A stretch of DNA of 64,000 nt, from assembly GCF_000284595.1 (NCBI RefSeq), contig NC_017671.1, forward strand, positions 4,311,001 to 4,375,000, written 5' to 3'. Below the pieces are notes generated by a model. The model did no database searches and was not told the DNA's origin. It was given only the letters and a program-made list of their open reading frames with translations. The stretch's first letter is position 1; each line of letters starts with the position of its first letter. The position numbers and the translations under genes are program-made. Below, one piece after another: positions 28,601-38,461 of this stretch. Origin of the DNA: Stenotrophomonas maltophilia D457. Lineage in GTDB: Bacteria; Pseudomonadota; Gammaproteobacteria; Xanthomonadales; Xanthomonadaceae.

Positions 28601-29070
28601 CCAACGGCGGAGCCCCTCCGTGGTGGTTGTGTTGCCGGATACAAGAGCTGGCCGGGAGGGTGGGTTGGCCGGGGGACGCCGTGAATCCATCCATGGAGGC
28701 TCGGTCGCCGCATCCATGCGGCTCACGCCCCCAGCCAACCCACCCTCCCGGCCACGGACAATTTCCCGCGCCACCACGGGAAAGATCAGGAAAATCAGAA
28801 TCCGATCCTTCAGACGTTCATGACGTCCGCCGTGCCGACCAACGGTCGGCACCCACCAACAGCAGCGGGCACCAACAGCCGCGGGAAACTGTCGAAGGCG
28901 GGGTGGGTCCGGTTGAGGGGGTGTCCGCGGCATGGATGCCGCGGCCAAGCCCCCAGGGACGGGTTTACGGCGTCCCCCTCAACCGGACCCACCCCGCCAT
29001 CCCACGGAATGCCCGCTTTTGACGCTGACGTTGCCGTTGATCCAAGCGGGTGCAGGGCTGCAAGCCCTGC
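28601..29070. repeat. composite inverted palindromic element, copy A
   Basis: No gene is supported here. Two units of about 100 bp lie in opposite orientation: 28650-28753, with 20-bp perfect arms, and 28897-28998, with 25-bp perfect arms (28897-28921 with 28974-28998). Each unit has a conserved core with ACGCCGTRAAYCC and a small hairpin ending in ATCCATG. The facing inner edges carry GGACAATTTCC and GGAAACTGTC. Between them are a TTTCCCG/CGGGAAA hairpin and GTGCCGACC-AAC-GGTCGGCAC (28832-28852). A hairpin GCAGGGCT/AGCCCTGC (29052-29070) closes the element 8 bp from the stop of the M20 gene. Copy B is at 44866-45371. Confidence 0.85.
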
Positions 29071-29078
29071 GGAAACCC

Positions 29079-30398
29079 TCACCCCGCCGGGGTGCCGGCA
29101 CTGTGCAGGTAATCCAGGCTCACCTGCAGCAGCGCGCGGAACCCGACATCCAGCGCCTTCTCATCCAGCAGGAACTTCGGCGAATGGTTCGCCGGCGCCG
29201 TTGCCGGATCGATGCCCGCGCTGGTGGAGCCGACGAAGAAGAACATGCCCGGCACTTCCTTGGCGTACAGCGAGAAATCTTCCGCACCCATCTGCAGCGG
29301 TGGCTCGTATACGTTGTCCTTGCCCACCACCGCCTGCAGGCTCGGCAGCATCTTCGCGGTCAATGCCGGGTTGTTCACCGTGGCCGGGTTGCCGTCGGCT
29401 TCGTAGATCTCGGTCACCGCCTTGGCACCATGCGCGGCGGCGGTGTGCTCGGCCACGTTGCGCAGGTCGGCGAAGATCTGCTGGCGCATGCCTTCGTCGA
29501 AGGTGCGGATGGTGCCGACCATCTCCACTTCATCGGGAATGATGTTGTAGCGGATGCCGCCGTTGATCGCGCCGAAGGTCAGCACTGCCGGCTGCTTGGA
29601 CAGGTTGGCGCGGCGGCTGACGATGGTCTGCGCGGTGCCCACCAGGTCGGCGGTGGCGACGATCGGATCAACCCCGTTCCACGGCGCCGAGCCATGCGTC
29701 TGGCGGCCGATCACCTTGATCCCGAACCGGTCCGAGGCCGCCATCAACGGGCCACCGCGCACCGCGATCTGACCCACCTGCACGCTGGAGAACACATGCA
29801 GGCCGAACACCGCTTCCGGCTTGAAATCGGCGAACAGGCCTTCCTTCAGCATGAGTGCCGCACCACCCTCTTCCGGCGGCGGTGCGCCCTCCTCGGCCGG
29901 CTGGAAGATCAGCATCACCTGGCCCGGCAGGTCCTTCTTCATCGACACCAGTGCTTCGGCCACGCCGAGCAGGGTCGCGGTGTGCGCGTCATGGCCACAG
30001 GCATGCATCACGCCCACGGTCTGCCCGCGGTACTGGTCAGTGGCCTTGGAGGCGAACGGCAGGCCGGTCTGCTCGGTCACCGGCAGCGCGTCCATGTCGG
30101 CGCGCAGGGCGATCTTCGGCCCCGGCTTGCCGCCCTCGATGATCGCAACCACGCCGTGGTGGGCGATGCCGGTCTTCGGCTTCAGGCCCATTGCACGCAG
30201 GCGCTTGGCGACCTCGGCCGAGGTGCGCGCCTCGCGGTTGGACAACTCCGGATGCTGGTGGAAATCGCGGCGCCATTCGACCACCTTGGCCTGCAGCCGC
30301 TGCGCGGCGGCGGTCACTTCCGGGCGCTGCCCGTCCTGGGCGTGGGCAAGGGCCGGCAGGGCCAGCAGCAGGGCGGACAGCAGCAGCGAACGGCGCAT
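29079..30398 (-). CDS. exported M20-family amidohydrolase
   Basis: A 439-residue protein with a signal peptide (RRSLLLSALLLALPALAHA, cleavage AHA-QD), so periplasmic or secreted. The M20/amidohydrolase fold is clear: WRRDFHQHPELSNRE, metal-ligand segments ADMDALPVTEQTGLPF, HACGHDAHTATLLG and FQPAEEGA, a dimerisation domain, and GAEDFSLYAKEVPGMFFFVG near the C-terminus. Relatives hydrolyse N-acyl amino acids, hippurate or indole-3-acetyl conjugates; the substrate cannot be decided. ATG 30396-30398 follows TGTGGAG. Its stop lies 8 bp from the composite palindromic element. Confidence 0.92.
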   Translation of the reverse strand: MRRSLLLSALLLALPALAHAQDGQRPEVTAAAQRLQAKVVEWRRDFHQHPELSNREARTSAEVAKRLRAMGLKPKTGIAHHGVVAIIEGGKPGPKIALRADMDALPVTEQTGLPFASKATDQYRGQTVGVMHACGHDAHTATLLGVAEALVSMKKDLPGQVMLIFQPAEEGAPPPEEGGAALMLKEGLFADFKPEAVFGLHVFSSVQVGQIAVRGGPLMAASDRFGIKVIGRQTHGSAPWNGVDPIVATADLVGTAQTIVSRRANLSKQPAVLTFGAINGGIRYNIIPDEVEMVGTIRTFDEGMRQQIFADLRNVAEHTAAAHGAKAVTEIYEADGNPATVNNPALTAKMLPSLQAVVGKDNVYEPPLQMGAEDFSLYAKEVPGMFFFVGSTSAGIDPATAPANHSPKFLLDEKALDVGFRALLQVSLDYLHSAGTPAG

Positions 30399-30584
30399 CG
30401 CAATCTCCACAGCAGAAGGGTTCCAGCTGAATGTAGGGCAACACCGCCGCCACGGGAACCTCCGGCGCTCGATCCGGTCTTAGCGCCCGTCCCATCCGTC
30501 ATGCAGGAAACGTGATGTGGCACAGGTATGCTTTGCGCATTGCCCCGGCGTCCCGCCTGGTCCAGCCCTCTCGGAGTCCTCGTA

Positions 30585-31829
30585 ATGTCACGTGTTTGGA
30601 AGATCGTGCTGCTGGTCGTGGCAGTGCTGGTGCTGGCCGTGGTCGGCCTGCGCGTCATGGGCGGGGGCAAGGACAAGGCCGGTGGTGCAGCTGCGGGGGC
30701 GCGCCAAGGCGGCGAGGATCCGAATGCCGGTCCAGTACCGGTGACCGTGGTGGAGGCCACGCGCCAGGACGTGCCGGTGTATGCCAGCGCGCTGGGCACG
30801 GTGACTGCGATGAACACCGTTACCGTCAGCCCGCAGGTCGGCGGCCAGCTGATGAGCCTGAATTTCCGCGAAGGCCAGGAAGTGAAGCAGGGTGACGTGC
30901 TGGCGGTGATCGATCCGCGCACGGCCCAGGCCAGCTATGACCAGGCCGCCGCAGCCAAGCGCCAGAACGAAGCCCTGTTGGCCACTGCGCGCTCCAACTT
31001 CCAGCGCTCGAACGCGCCTGAGTATCGCCAGTACGTCGCCAAGACCGATCTGGATACACAGCGAAACCAAGTGGCACAGTACGAAAGCGCCGTGGCCGCC
31101 AACGAGGCCAGCATGCGTTCGGCGCAGGTGCAGCTGCAGTACACCAAGGTCACCGCACCGATCTCCGGCATCGCCGGCATCCGCGCGGTCGACGCGGGCA
31201 ACGTGGTCAACGCCGGCACCGCGCTGGTCACGCTGACCCAGATCCATCCGATCCACGTGCTGTTCAACCTGCCCGAGCGCCAGCTCGGCGACGTGCGCCA
31301 GGCGCAGGCCGCCGGCACGGTGCCGGTGGCCGCGCTGGACCGTGCCGATTCGCATGTGTTGTCCGGCGACGGCAAGCTCGACGTGGTCGACAACCTGATC
31401 AGTGCCGACAGCGGCACGTTCAAGGCGCGTGCGATTTTCGACAACACCGACAACGGCCTGTGGCCGGGCCAGTTCGTCAACGTGCGCATGCAGCTGCGCA
31501 CGATCGCCGGTGGTGTGGTCATCCCCACCCAGGCGGTGCTGCGTGGCCCGGATGGCGAGTACGTCTACATCGTGCAGGGCGACAACACGGTAAAGATGCA
31601 GACCGTGCGCAGCGGCGTGGAAGTGGGCGACAGCCAGGTGCAGATCGCCGAAGGCCTGAAGGGCGGCGAGCGGGTGGTCAGTGAAGGCCAGTTCCGCCTG
31701 AAGCCGGGCAGCAAGGTCACCGCGCTGAAGCCGGGCGAGACCCCGGCCGCACCGACCGAGGCCGAACTGAAGGCGGCCGAGCAGAAGAACGCAGGCGGCG
31801 GTGGCCGTCGCGGTGGTGGCCCGCGCTGA
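30585..31829 (+). CDS. smeI: RND efflux periplasmic adaptor (membrane fusion protein)
   Basis: A 414-residue adaptor of the MdtA type that bridges inner-membrane RND pumps to an outer-membrane channel. There is an N-terminal anchor helix (about 5-25), a lipoyl half-motif VSPQVGGQLMSLNFREGQEV, an alpha-hairpin (about 115-185), LQYTKVTAPISGIAGIRAVD, and beta-barrel segments (NGLWPGQFVNVRM). The tail is Gly/Arg-rich. It is followed by two RND pumps on the same strand, the arrangement of smeIJK in S. maltophilia and mdtABC in E. coli. The symbol rests on this arrangement and the likely species. Confidence 0.88.
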   Translation: MSRVWKIVLLVVAVLVLAVVGLRVMGGGKDKAGGAAAGARQGGEDPNAGPVPVTVVEATRQDVPVYASALGTVTAMNTVTVSPQVGGQLMSLNFREGQEVKQGDVLAVIDPRTAQASYDQAAAAKRQNEALLATARSNFQRSNAPEYRQYVAKTDLDTQRNQVAQYESAVAANEASMRSAQVQLQYTKVTAPISGIAGIRAVDAGNVVNAGTALVTLTQIHPIHVLFNLPERQLGDVRQAQAAGTVPVAALDRADSHVLSGDGKLDVVDNLISADSGTFKARAIFDNTDNGLWPGQFVNVRMQLRTIAGGVVIPTQAVLRGPDGEYVYIVQGDNTVKMQTVRSGVEVGDSQVQIAEGLKGGERVVSEGQFRLKPGSKVTALKPGETPAAPTEAELKAAEQKNAGGGGRRGGGPR

Positions 31830-31903
31830 GCGCAGGCCACTGATCTCCCTCGCGCCGGCATACCCGCCGGCGCCGACATTGAAGTGCCAGCAAGGATCAG
31901 TCC

Positions 31904-34900
31904 GTGGGCTTTTCGACGATCTTCATCCGCCGCCCGATCGCCACCTCGCTGTTGATGGCGGGCCTGTTGCTGCTGGGCATCCTCGGTTACCGCAAGCTGC
32001 CGGTGTCGGCGCTGCCGGAAATCGATGCGCCCAGCCTGGTGGTCACCACCCAGTACCCCGGTGCCAACGCCACCACCATGGCTTCGCTGGTCACTACCCC
32101 GCTGGAGCGCCAGTTCGGGCAGATTTCCGGGTTGGAGCTGATGACCTCCGACTCGTCGGCCGGGTTGTCGACGATCATCCTGCAGTTCTCGATGGACCGC
32201 GACATCGACATCGCCGCGCAGGACGTGCAGGCGGCGATCCGCCAGGCCACCCTGCCCTCGTCGCTTCCCTACCAGCCGGTCTACAACCGGGTGAATCCGG
32301 CCGACGCGGCCATCGTCACCCTGAAGCTGACCTCCGACACGCGCCCGCTGCGCGACGTCAACAATTACGCCGACTCGATCCTGGCCCAGCGCCTGTCGCA
32401 GGTGCAGGGCGTGGGACTGGTGTCGATCGCCGGCAACGTGCGCCCTGCCGTGCGCATCCAGGTCAATCCGGCGCAGCTGTCGAACATGGGCCTGACCCTG
32501 GAGCAGCTGCGCAGCGCACTGACCCAGGCCAACGTCAATGCGCCCAAGGGCTCGTTGAACGGCAAGACGCAGTCCTACAGCATCGGCACCAACGACCAGC
32601 TGGCCAGCGCCGCCGAGTACCGCGACACGATCATCAGCTACAAGAACGGCCGCCCGGTGCGGCTGTCGGACGTGGCCGAGGTGATCGATGGCGTGGAGAA
32701 CGACCAGCTGGCCGCCTGGGCCGATGGAAAGCCGGCGGTGCTGCTGGAAGTCCGGCGCCAGCCTGGTGCCAACATCGTGCAGACCGTCGAGCGCATCCGC
32801 GCGATCCTGCCGCAGCTGCAGGGCGTGCTGCCGGCCGACGTGCACCTGGAGATCTTCAACGACCGTACCGAGACCATCCGCGCCTCGGTGCATGAAGTGC
32901 AGTTCACCCTGATCCTCACCATCGGCCTGGTGGTGGCGGTGATCTTCGTGTTCCTGCGCCGGTTGTGGGCCACGATCATCCCGTCGGTGGCAGTGCCGTT
33001 GTCGCTGGCCGGCACCTTCGCGGTGATGGCGTTCGCCGGCATGTCGCTGGACAACCTCTCGCTGATGGCGCTGGTGGTGGCCACCGGCTTCGTGGTCGAC
33101 GATGCGATCGTGATGATCGAGAACATCGTGCGCTACATCGAGCAGGGCAAGAGTGGCAAGGAAGCGGCCGAGATCGGCGCGCGCCAGATCGGCTTCACCG
33201 TGCTGTCGCTGACCGTCTCGCTGGTAGCGGTGTTCCTGCCGCTGCTGCTGATGCCCGGCGTCACCGGCCGCCTGTTCCACGAGTTCGCCTGGGTGCTGAG
33301 CATCGCGGTGGTGCTGTCGATGCTGATCTCGCTGACGCTCACCCCGATGATGTGTGCCTACCTGCTCAAGCCCGACGCCCTGCCCGAGGGCGAGGACGCG
33401 CATGAGCGCGCAGCGGCCGCCGGCAAGCAGAACCTGTGGACGCGCACCGTCGGCCTGTACGAGCACAGCCTGGACTGGGTGCTGGACCACCAGCGCCTGA
33501 CCCTGGCCGTGGCCGGCGGCGCGCTGGTACTGACCGTGCTGCTGTACGTGCTGATTCCCAAGGGCCTGCTGCCCGAGCAGGACACCGGCCTGATCACCGG
33601 CGTGGTGCAGGCCGACCAGAACATCGCCTTCCCGCAGATGGAGCAGCGCACCAAGCAGGTCGCCGAAGCGCTGCGCCACGATCCGGATGTGACCGGCGTG
33701 TCGGCGTTCATTGGTGCCGGCAGCATGAACCCCACGCTCAACCAGGGCCAGCTGTCGATCGTGCTGAAGGAGCGCAGCCAGCGCGATGGCCTGGAGCAGA
33801 TCCTGCCGCGCCTGCAGAAGGCGGTGGCCGGAATCCCGGGCGTGGCGCTGTACCTGAAGCCGGTGCAGGACGTGACCCTGGATACCCGCGTGGCCGCCAC
33901 CGAGTACCAGTACTCGCTGTCGGACGTCGATTCGGCAACGGTGGCGACCCAGGCCACGCGCCTGACCGAAGCGCTGCGCAAGCGCCCGGAACTGGCTGAC
34001 GTGGACAACAACCTGTCCAACCAGGGCCGCGCCCTGGAGCTGAACATCGACCGCGACAAGGCCAGCGTGCTGGGCGTGCCGATGCAGACCATCGACGACA
34101 CGCTCTACGATGCGTTCGGCCAGCGCCAGATCTCCACCATCTTCACCGAGCTCAACCAGTATCGCGTGGTGCTGGAAGTGGCGCCGGAGTTCCGCACCAG
34201 CACCGCGTTGATGGAGCAGCTGGCGGTGGCCTCCAATGGCGCCGGCGCGCTGACCGGCACCAACGCCACCAGCTTCGGCCAGGTCACCTCGTCCAACTCG
34301 TCGACCGCCACCGGCATCGGCGCGCAGAACACCGGCATCACCGTCGGCGCCGGCAACATCATCCCGCTGTCGGCGCTGGCCGAAGGCAAGGTCAGCAGCG
34401 CGCCACTGGTGGTCAGCCACCAGCAGCAGCTGCCGGCGGTGACGGTCTCGTTCAACGTGGCGCCGGGCTATTCGCTGTCCGAAGCGGTGCGTGCAATCCA
34501 GGAGACCAAGGACAGCCTGGACATGCCCACCCACCTGCATGCCGAGTTCATCGGCAAGGCCGCCGAGTTCACTGGCAGCCAGACGGACGTGGTGTGGCTG
34601 CTGCTGGCCTCGCTGGTGGTGATCTACATCGTGCTGGGCGTGCTGTACGAGAGCTACATCCACCCGATCACGATCATCTCCACGCTGCCGCCGGCCGGTG
34701 TCGGCGCGCTGCTGGCGCTGATGCTGTGCGGCCTGAGCCTGTCGGTGGATGGCATCGTCGGCATCGTGCTGCTGATCGGCATCGTCAAGAAGAACGGCAT
34801 CATGATGGTGGACTTCGCGATCGAGGCCCGCCGCGCCGGTGCCAACGCGCACGAAGCGATCCGCCGTGCCTGCCTGCTGCGCTTCCGCCCGATCATGATG

Positions 34901-35137
34901 ACCACCGCTGCGGCCATGCTGGGCGCGCTGCCGTTGGCCCTGGGCACCGGGATCGGCTCGGAGCTGCGCCGCCCGCTCGGCATCGCCATCGTCGGCGGCC
35001 TGCTGCTGTCGCAGCTGGTGACCCTGTACACCACCCCGGTGATCTACCTGTACATGGAGCGTTTCTCCGAGTGGCTGGCGCGCCGCCGCGAACAGCGCGC
35101 CCTGCGCGACGGGTCGCTGCAGGAGCCGCAGGCATGA
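31904..35137 (+). CDS. smeJ: RND multidrug efflux transporter, first pump
   Basis: A 1077-residue inner-membrane RND pump (MdtB/MdtC class of the HAE1 family), with 12 predicted transmembrane helices and two large periplasmic loops. Typical stretches are FIRRPIATSLLMAGLLLLG, the TM4 proton-relay segment GFVVDDAIVMIENIVRYIE and the TM10-11 segment GIVKKNGIMMVDFAIEARR. Start GTG 31904-31906 has AAGGA upstream, 74 bp after the adaptor gene. It probably forms a heteromeric trimer with the second pump, as MdtB and MdtC do. Family members expel drugs, bile salts or metabolites using the proton gradient. Confidence 0.9.
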   Translation: MGFSTIFIRRPIATSLLMAGLLLLGILGYRKLPVSALPEIDAPSLVVTTQYPGANATTMASLVTTPLERQFGQISGLELMTSDSSAGLSTIILQFSMDRDIDIAAQDVQAAIRQATLPSSLPYQPVYNRVNPADAAIVTLKLTSDTRPLRDVNNYADSILAQRLSQVQGVGLVSIAGNVRPAVRIQVNPAQLSNMGLTLEQLRSALTQANVNAPKGSLNGKTQSYSIGTNDQLASAAEYRDTIISYKNGRPVRLSDVAEVIDGVENDQLAAWADGKPAVLLEVRRQPGANIVQTVERIRAILPQLQGVLPADVHLEIFNDRTETIRASVHEVQFTLILTIGLVVAVIFVFLRRLWATIIPSVAVPLSLAGTFAVMAFAGMSLDNLSLMALVVATGFVVDDAIVMIENIVRYIEQGKSGKEAAEIGARQIGFTVLSLTVSLVAVFLPLLLMPGVTGRLFHEFAWVLSIAVVLSMLISLTLTPMMCAYLLKPDALPEGEDAHERAAAAGKQNLWTRTVGLYEHSLDWVLDHQRLTLAVAGGALVLTVLLYVLIPKGLLPEQDTGLITGVVQADQNIAFPQMEQRTKQVAEALRHDPDVTGVSAFIGAGSMNPTLNQGQLSIVLKERSQRDGLEQILPRLQKAVAGIPGVALYLKPVQDVTLDTRVAATEYQYSLSDVDSATVATQATRLTEALRKRPELADVDNNLSNQGRALELNIDRDKASVLGVPMQTIDDTLYDAFGQRQISTIFTELNQYRVVLEVAPEFRTSTALMEQLAVASNGAGALTGTNATSFGQVTSSNSSTATGIGAQNTGITVGAGNIIPLSALAEGKVSSAPLVVSHQQQLPAVTVSFNVAPGYSLSEAVRAIQETKDSLDMPTHLHAEFIGKAAEFTGSQTDVVWLLLASLVVIYIVLGVLYESYIHPITIISTLPPAGVGALLALMLCGLSLSVDGIVGIVLLIGIVKKNGIMMVDFAIEARRAGANAHEAIRRACLLRFRPIMMTTAAAMLGALPLALGTGIGSELRRPLGIAIVGGLLLSQLVTLYTTPVIYLYMERFSEWLARRREQRALRDGSLQEPQA

Positions 35138-35168
35138 TCCACGCCCCGTTGCTGCAAGGGGCCGCACG

Positions 35169-38100
35169 ATGAACCTGTCCGGCCCCTTCATCCGCCGCCC
35201 GATCGGCACCGCGCTGCTGGCCATCGGCCTGTTCATGGTCGGGCTGATCTGCTACCTGCGCCTGGGCGTGTCGGCATTGCCGAACATCGAGATCCCGGTG
35301 ATCTTCGTGCATGCCAGCCAGTCCGGCGCCGATGCGGCGACCATGGCTTCCACGGTCACCGCGCCGCTGGAACGCCACCTCGGCCAGCTGCCGGGCATCG
35401 ACCGCATGCGCTCGTCGAGCTCGGAAGGCAGCTCGCTGGTGTTCATGATCTTCCAGAGCGGCCACAACATCGATTCGGCCGCGCTGGACGTGCAGACGGC
35501 GATCAACTCGGCCCAGGCCGACCTGCCCTCGGGCATGGGCTCGCCGATGTACCAGAAGGCGAACCCGAACGATGACCCGGTGATCGCCATCGCGTTGACC
35601 TCGCAGACGCAGTCGGCCGATGAGCTGTACAACGTCGCCGATTCGCTGCTGGCGCAGCGCATCCGCCAGATCAGTGGCGTCGCCTCGGTCGACATCGCCG
35701 GCGCGTCGACGCCAGCGGTGCGCGTGGACGTCAACCTGCGCCTGATGAACGCGCTGGGCCTGACCGCCGATGACCTGCGCAATGCGGTGCGCGCGGCCAA
35801 CGTGACCTCGCCCACCGGCTTCCTCAGCGACGGCAACACCACCACCGCGATCATCGCCAACGATTCGGTGGCGCGTGCGGCCGACTTCGCCGATCTGGTG
35901 GTCAAGACCCAGGGCGATGGCCGGGTGATCCGCCTGAAGGACATCGCCAACGTCTACGACGGCCAGCAGGATGCCTACCAGGCCGCGTGGTTCGACCACA
36001 AGCCGGCGGTGGTGATGTACGTGTTCACCCGTGCCGGCGCCAACATCGTGGAGACCGTGGACCGGGTCAAGGCGCAGATCCCGACCCTGCGCGACTACCT
36101 GCAGCCCGGCACCACGATGACGCCGTACTTCGACCGTACGCCGACCATCCGCTCGTCGCTGCATGAAGTGCAGATCACGTTGCTGATCAGCCTGGCGATG
36201 GTGGTGCTGACCATGGCGCTGTTCCTGCGCCGGCTGGCACCGACGCTGATCGCCGCAGTGACCGTGCCGCTGTCGCTGGCCGGTGCCGCGTTGGTGATGT
36301 ACGTGATGGGCTTCACCCTGAACAACCTGAGCCTGCTGGCGCTGGTGATCGCGATCGGCTTCGTCGTGGACGATGCGATCGTGGTGATCGAGAACATCAT
36401 GCGCCACCTCGATGAGGGCATGCCGCGCATGCAGGCGGCGCTGACCGGTGCGCGCGAGATCGGCTTCACCATTGTCTCGATCACCGCCTCGCTGGTCGCG
36501 GTGTTCATCCCGCTGCTGTTCGCCAGCGGCATGATGGGCGCGTTCTTCCGCGAGTTCACCGTCACCCTGGTGGCGGCCATCGTGGTCTCGATGATCGTTT
36601 CGCTGACGTTGACCCCGGCGCTGTGCAGCCGCTTCCTCAGCGCCCATGACCACAGCGCGCCGCCGTCGCGCTTCGGACGCTGGCTGGATGCCGGCCACGA
36701 GCGCATGCTGCGCATCTACACCGTGTTCCTGGACTTCTCGCTGCGCCACGCGCTGCTGCTGTCGCTGACGCCGCTGATCCTGATCGGCGTCACCATCTTC
36801 CTGTTCGGGGCGGTGAAGAAGGGCGCGTTCCCGCCGCAGGACACCGGCCTGATCTGGGGCCGCGCCAATTCCAGCGCCACCGTCTCCTTCGAGGACATGG
36901 TCGCCCGCCAGCGTCGCATCACCGACATGCTGATGGCCGACCCGGCAGTGAAAACCGTGGGTGTGCGCCTCGGCAGCGGCCGTCAGGGCTCCAGTGCACA
37001 GTTCAACATCGAGCTGAAGTCACGCAGCGACGGTCGCCGCGAAACCACCGCACATGCGTTGGCGCGACTCAGTGCCAAGGCCGATCGCTACCCCGACCTG
37101 CAGCTGCGCCTGCGCGCGATCCAGGACCTGCCCAGCAACGATGGCGGCGGTTCCAGCCAGGGCGCGCAGTACCGCATTTCCCTGCAGGGCAACGACCTGG
37201 CTGCTTTGCAGGAATGGCTGCCCAAGCTGCAGGCGAAACTGAAGAAGAACCCGAAGCTGCGTGACGTCGGCACCGACGTGGACAATGCCGGACTGCGCCA
37301 GAACATCCAGATCGACCGCGCCAAGGCCGCGCGCCTGGGCATCACTGTCGGCGCCATCGACGGCGCGCTGTACGGTGCGTTCGGCCAGCGCCAGATCTCC
37401 ACCATCTATTCGGACATCAACCAGTACAGCGTGGTGGTCAACGCCCTGCCCTCGCAGACCGCCACCCCGGCGGCGCTGGATGAGGTGTACGTGCGTGCGC
37501 GCAACGGCGACATGGTGCCGATCACCGCGGTGGCCACGCAGATGCCCGGCCTGGCCCCCTCGCAGATCACCCACGAGAACCAGTACACGACGATGGACCT
37601 CAGCTACAACCTGGCTCCGAACGTGAGCATGGGTGAGGCCAAGGCGATCATCGATGCCACCGTCGCCGGCATGCGCATGCCTGGCGACATCCGCCTGGCC
37701 GACGATGCGGGCTTCGGCTTCAATTCAGATCCCAGCGACATGCTGATCCTGGTGTTTGCCGCGATCCTGACCGTCTACCTGGTGCTGGGCATGCTCTACG
37801 AGAGCCTGATCCACCCGGTCACCATCCTGTCCACGCTGCCGGCGGCGGGCGTCGGTGCGCTGCTGGCGTTGTTCGGCACCAACACCGAACTGTCGGTGAT
37901 CTCGATGATCGCGCTGGTTCTGCTGATCGGCATCGTCAAGAAGAACGCGATCATGATGATCGACTTCGCACTGGTGGCGCAGCGCGAGCATGGGCTGGCG
38001 CCGCGCGACGCCGCACGCGAGGCCAGCATCGTGCGCTTCCGCCCGATCATGATGACCACGATGGTCGCGATCCTGGCCGCCGTGCCGCTGGCGATCGGCC

Positions 38101-38291
38101 TGGGTGAAGGGTCCGAGCTGCGCCGCCCGCTGGGCATCGCGATGATCGGCGGCCTGCTGTTCTCGCAGAGCCTGACCCTTCTCAGCACGCCGGCGCTGTA
38201 CGTGATCTTCTCGTGCCTGGCCGAGCGTTGGCGCGCACGCCGCGCACGCAGGCGCGAAGCCAAGCTGCTCAAGCGCGCGCAGCGGGCGTAG
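35169..38291 (+). CDS. smeK: RND multidrug efflux transporter, second pump
   Basis: A 1040-residue RND pump beginning FIRRPIGTALLAIGLFMVGL. The TM4 segment GFVVDDAIVVIENIMRHLDE and the C-terminal GIVKKNAIMMIDFALVAQRE are intact. It starts 31 bp after the first pump with AAGGGG ahead of ATG 35169. Together with the adaptor and first pump it forms a three-gene efflux operon. No outer-membrane factor gene is in the window, so a channel encoded elsewhere must be used. No local TetR or two-component regulator is adjacent. Confidence 0.9.
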   Translation: MNLSGPFIRRPIGTALLAIGLFMVGLICYLRLGVSALPNIEIPVIFVHASQSGADAATMASTVTAPLERHLGQLPGIDRMRSSSSEGSSLVFMIFQSGHNIDSAALDVQTAINSAQADLPSGMGSPMYQKANPNDDPVIAIALTSQTQSADELYNVADSLLAQRIRQISGVASVDIAGASTPAVRVDVNLRLMNALGLTADDLRNAVRAANVTSPTGFLSDGNTTTAIIANDSVARAADFADLVVKTQGDGRVIRLKDIANVYDGQQDAYQAAWFDHKPAVVMYVFTRAGANIVETVDRVKAQIPTLRDYLQPGTTMTPYFDRTPTIRSSLHEVQITLLISLAMVVLTMALFLRRLAPTLIAAVTVPLSLAGAALVMYVMGFTLNNLSLLALVIAIGFVVDDAIVVIENIMRHLDEGMPRMQAALTGAREIGFTIVSITASLVAVFIPLLFASGMMGAFFREFTVTLVAAIVVSMIVSLTLTPALCSRFLSAHDHSAPPSRFGRWLDAGHERMLRIYTVFLDFSLRHALLLSLTPLILIGVTIFLFGAVKKGAFPPQDTGLIWGRANSSATVSFEDMVARQRRITDMLMADPAVKTVGVRLGSGRQGSSAQFNIELKSRSDGRRETTAHALARLSAKADRYPDLQLRLRAIQDLPSNDGGGSSQGAQYRISLQGNDLAALQEWLPKLQAKLKKNPKLRDVGTDVDNAGLRQNIQIDRAKAARLGITVGAIDGALYGAFGQRQISTIYSDINQYSVVVNALPSQTATPAALDEVYVRARNGDMVPITAVATQMPGLAPSQITHENQYTTMDLSYNLAPNVSMGEAKAIIDATVAGMRMPGDIRLADDAGFGFNSDPSDMLILVFAAILTVYLVLGMLYESLIHPVTILSTLPAAGVGALLALFGTNTELSVISMIALVLLIGIVKKNAIMMIDFALVAQREHGLAPRDAAREASIVRFRPIMMTTMVAILAAVPLAIGLGEGSELRRPLGIAMIGGLLFSQSLTLLSTPALYVIFSCLAERWRARRARRREAKLLKRAQRA

Positions 38292-38299
38292 AAGGGCCC

Positions 38300-38388
38300 A
38301 TCCACGCGCGGCGTGGATCTATGGGTAGAGCCGGCCGCTGGCCGGCTTTCTCCGTACCGCAAATCTGCCGGCCAGCGGCCGGCACTAC
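38300..38388. repeat. hairpin plus SMAG repeat dimer
   Basis: ATCCACGC/GCGTGGAT (38300-38319) is followed by SMAG copies at 38325-38346 (plus, GTAGAGCC variant) and 38366-38388 (minus). The array sits 3' of the efflux operon, 34 bp after its stop codon, and may stabilise or end that transcript. Confidence 0.85.
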
Positions 38389-38461
38389 CGGATTCCTGCG
38401 CGGGCTGTCCCCTTCACCCCACACCCGCAATAATGGTCGGAGACCCTTCCGCCGAGCCTGC

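Noticed and set aside
28543..29022. Open frames crossing the composite element, such as one encoding SMEARSPHPCGSR-like sequence
   Set aside because: The frames arise from the palindromic units themselves; similar peptides appear at copy B only because the DNA repeats. Conservation is of pairing, not of codons.
31565..35236. 1223-codon minus-strand frame opposite the first RND pump
   Set aside because: It is an antisense shadow rich in His/Gln/Arg, opposite an intact transporter gene.
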